Shown: positions 4,545 through 5,236 of the stretch, in pieces
Numbering within the stretch: position 1 is the first letter of the stretch
Layout of the letters: each line of letters starts with the position of its first letter
Assembly: GCA_021821425.1 (NCBI GenBank)
Contig: JAKACL010000202.1
Coordinates: 1 to 5,236, forward strand
From: Pseudomonadota bacterium
GTDB lineage: Bacteria > Pseudomonadota > Gammaproteobacteria > Burkholderiales > Thiobacillaceae
Direction: 5' to 3'
DNA: 5,236 nucleotides
Made by a program: the position numbers and the translations under genes
The notes under the pieces: model-generated
What the model saw: the letters and a program-made list of their open reading frames with translations, nothing else
Databases searched by the model: none
Told to the model about the DNA's origin: nothing

Positions 4545-5236
4545 TGCGCGGCGGACGGAAAATTTCCCGATTGGCGTAATACGATGCGCGTGTGTTGGCC
4601 GGATCCCAGCCCGGCACGCCCTGCACAGGCAACGGCGGCAACTGGCGCGGCGCATCGATCGCCGCCAGTGCGCTGAGGGCATCAAGCTCGGCAAGGTCGG
4701 GCTCAAGCGCAGCAGAGACCCATGTTAGGCACTTGCCCGTCATCGACGGATAGGGCGCCAGCGCCTTTTCCAGCAGCGCATGGCCGACCACCACGCAGTG
4801 CATCGCTGTCTCGACGTGATGTCGTCGATCCCAGAACAAGGCCTGCCATGCGTGCTCGGCCAGCAAGGAGATCAGCGCAGGCTCGCGGCTGGTCACCCAC
4901 ACCCCCGATTCGTCCAGCACGGTCAACGCATCGCGCCGGCGACCGCGCCGGGTGTCGGTTTCCAGCCGCAGCGCCTCGCCGTGGGCTGCGTTCAATGCCG
5001 ACTTGAAGCGCGGAAAGCGTAGCCACACCAGCGCGTTCAGCACGTCGTGCCAGGTGTCGTCACGCGTGGGCACCTGGCCGGTGTGCAGGATGTGGGTTTC
5101 GTAATCGCGCGCCGACAGCCGGCCGTCGGGGACGAAAAAGCGCAGCGGCAAGCCGCGCGCCTGCGTCGTGCCGCGCGCGGCCGCCTGCGCGTTGAGGGCA
5201 TCGAGCGTGCCCGGGCCGGGCACAGACAGGTTGCGC
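4519..5236 (-). CDS. DUF3025 family protein (5' end outside window)
   Basis: The visible product is at least 239 codons with no signal peptide or membrane segment, so it is probably cytoplasmic. It matches the DUF3025 pattern by eye, numbering from the GTG at 5223. LNAQAAARG (10-18) is followed by LPLRFFVP (25-32), YETHILHTGQVPTRDDTWHD (41-60) and VLNALVWLRFPRFKSALNAA (61-80). RRRDALTVLDESGVWV (95-110) and the C-terminal LPVQGVPGWDPANTRASYY...IFRPPR (198-226) complete the set. The family's function is unknown; the conserved HD, R-D and DE positions could be catalytic, but this is unproven. GTG at 5223 is an available start. However, the frame stays open through R-N-L-S to the right edge, and family members usually have more N-terminal sequence before the LNAQ block, so the true start is probably beyond 5236. 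Its last 26 bp overlap the tail of the convergent secreted-protein gene. Confidence 0.87.
   Translation of the reverse strand, partial: RNLSVPGPGTLDALNAQAAARGTTQARGLPLRFFVPDGRLSARDYETHILHTGQVPTRDDTWHDVLNALVWLRFPRFKSALNAAHGEALRLETDTRRGRRRDALTVLDESGVWVTSREPALISLLAEHAWQALFWDRRHHVETAMHCVVVGHALLEKALAPYPSMTGKCLTWVSAALEPDLAELDALSALAAIDAPRQLPPLPVQGVPGWDPANTRASYYANREIFRPPRIMSARTSA

Overview
This window is a stretch of GC-rich (by eye well above 60%) bacterial chromosome. It most resembles a betaproteobacterium: the xseB-ispA-dxs order is the common proteobacterial one, all protein families read as proteobacterial, and codon usage is strongly G/C-ending. The lineage is inferred from protein style only. 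I see no mobile element, CRISPR array, tRNA or rRNA.

Layout. Positions 1-1470 are a leftward operon: xseB (exonuclease VII small subunit), ispA (farnesyl diphosphate synthase) and the first 116 codons of dxs (DXP synthase), which runs off the left edge. The genes are tightly packed: xseB and ispA overlap by 8 bp, and dxs begins 2 bp after ispA stops. IspA and Dxs act at opposite ends of isoprenoid supply. Dxs commits carbon to the MEP pathway and IspA condenses C5 units to the C15 precursor of quinones and other polyprenoids.

Positions 1471-1715 are a divergent intergenic region with unusual content on the + strand: a -10-like box, several inverted repeats, a textbook intrinsic terminator (9-bp stem, GCGA loop, U5), then two more hairpins before the next start codon. 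This looks like either a roughly 75-nt small RNA or a terminator-containing regulatory leader (attenuator or riboswitch-like) of the downstream gene. It is the most interesting part of the window.

Positions 1716-2828 encode a complete Rieske non-heme iron oxygenase alpha-subunit-like protein with all expected metal ligands. No ferredoxin or reductase gene lies beside it here. It ends at a strong intrinsic terminator. Only 12 bp later a rightward cluster begins: an EamA/DMT-family 10-TM permease (2887-3753), a SpoIIAA/STAS-like small protein (3781-4149) and a small predicted secreted protein with two mature-region cysteines (4146-4544), which starts at a TTG overlapping the previous stop. At the right edge a leftward DUF3025-family gene (4519-5236, 5' end outside the window) converges on and overlaps the tail of that cluster by 26 bp.

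The genes are mostly ordinary housekeeping and conserved hypothetical genes. The second-look items are the structured leader or sRNA before the Rieske gene, the Rieske enzyme's link to an isoprenoid locus, the terminator set against the permease start, and two 8-nt homopolymers in xseB and ispA.
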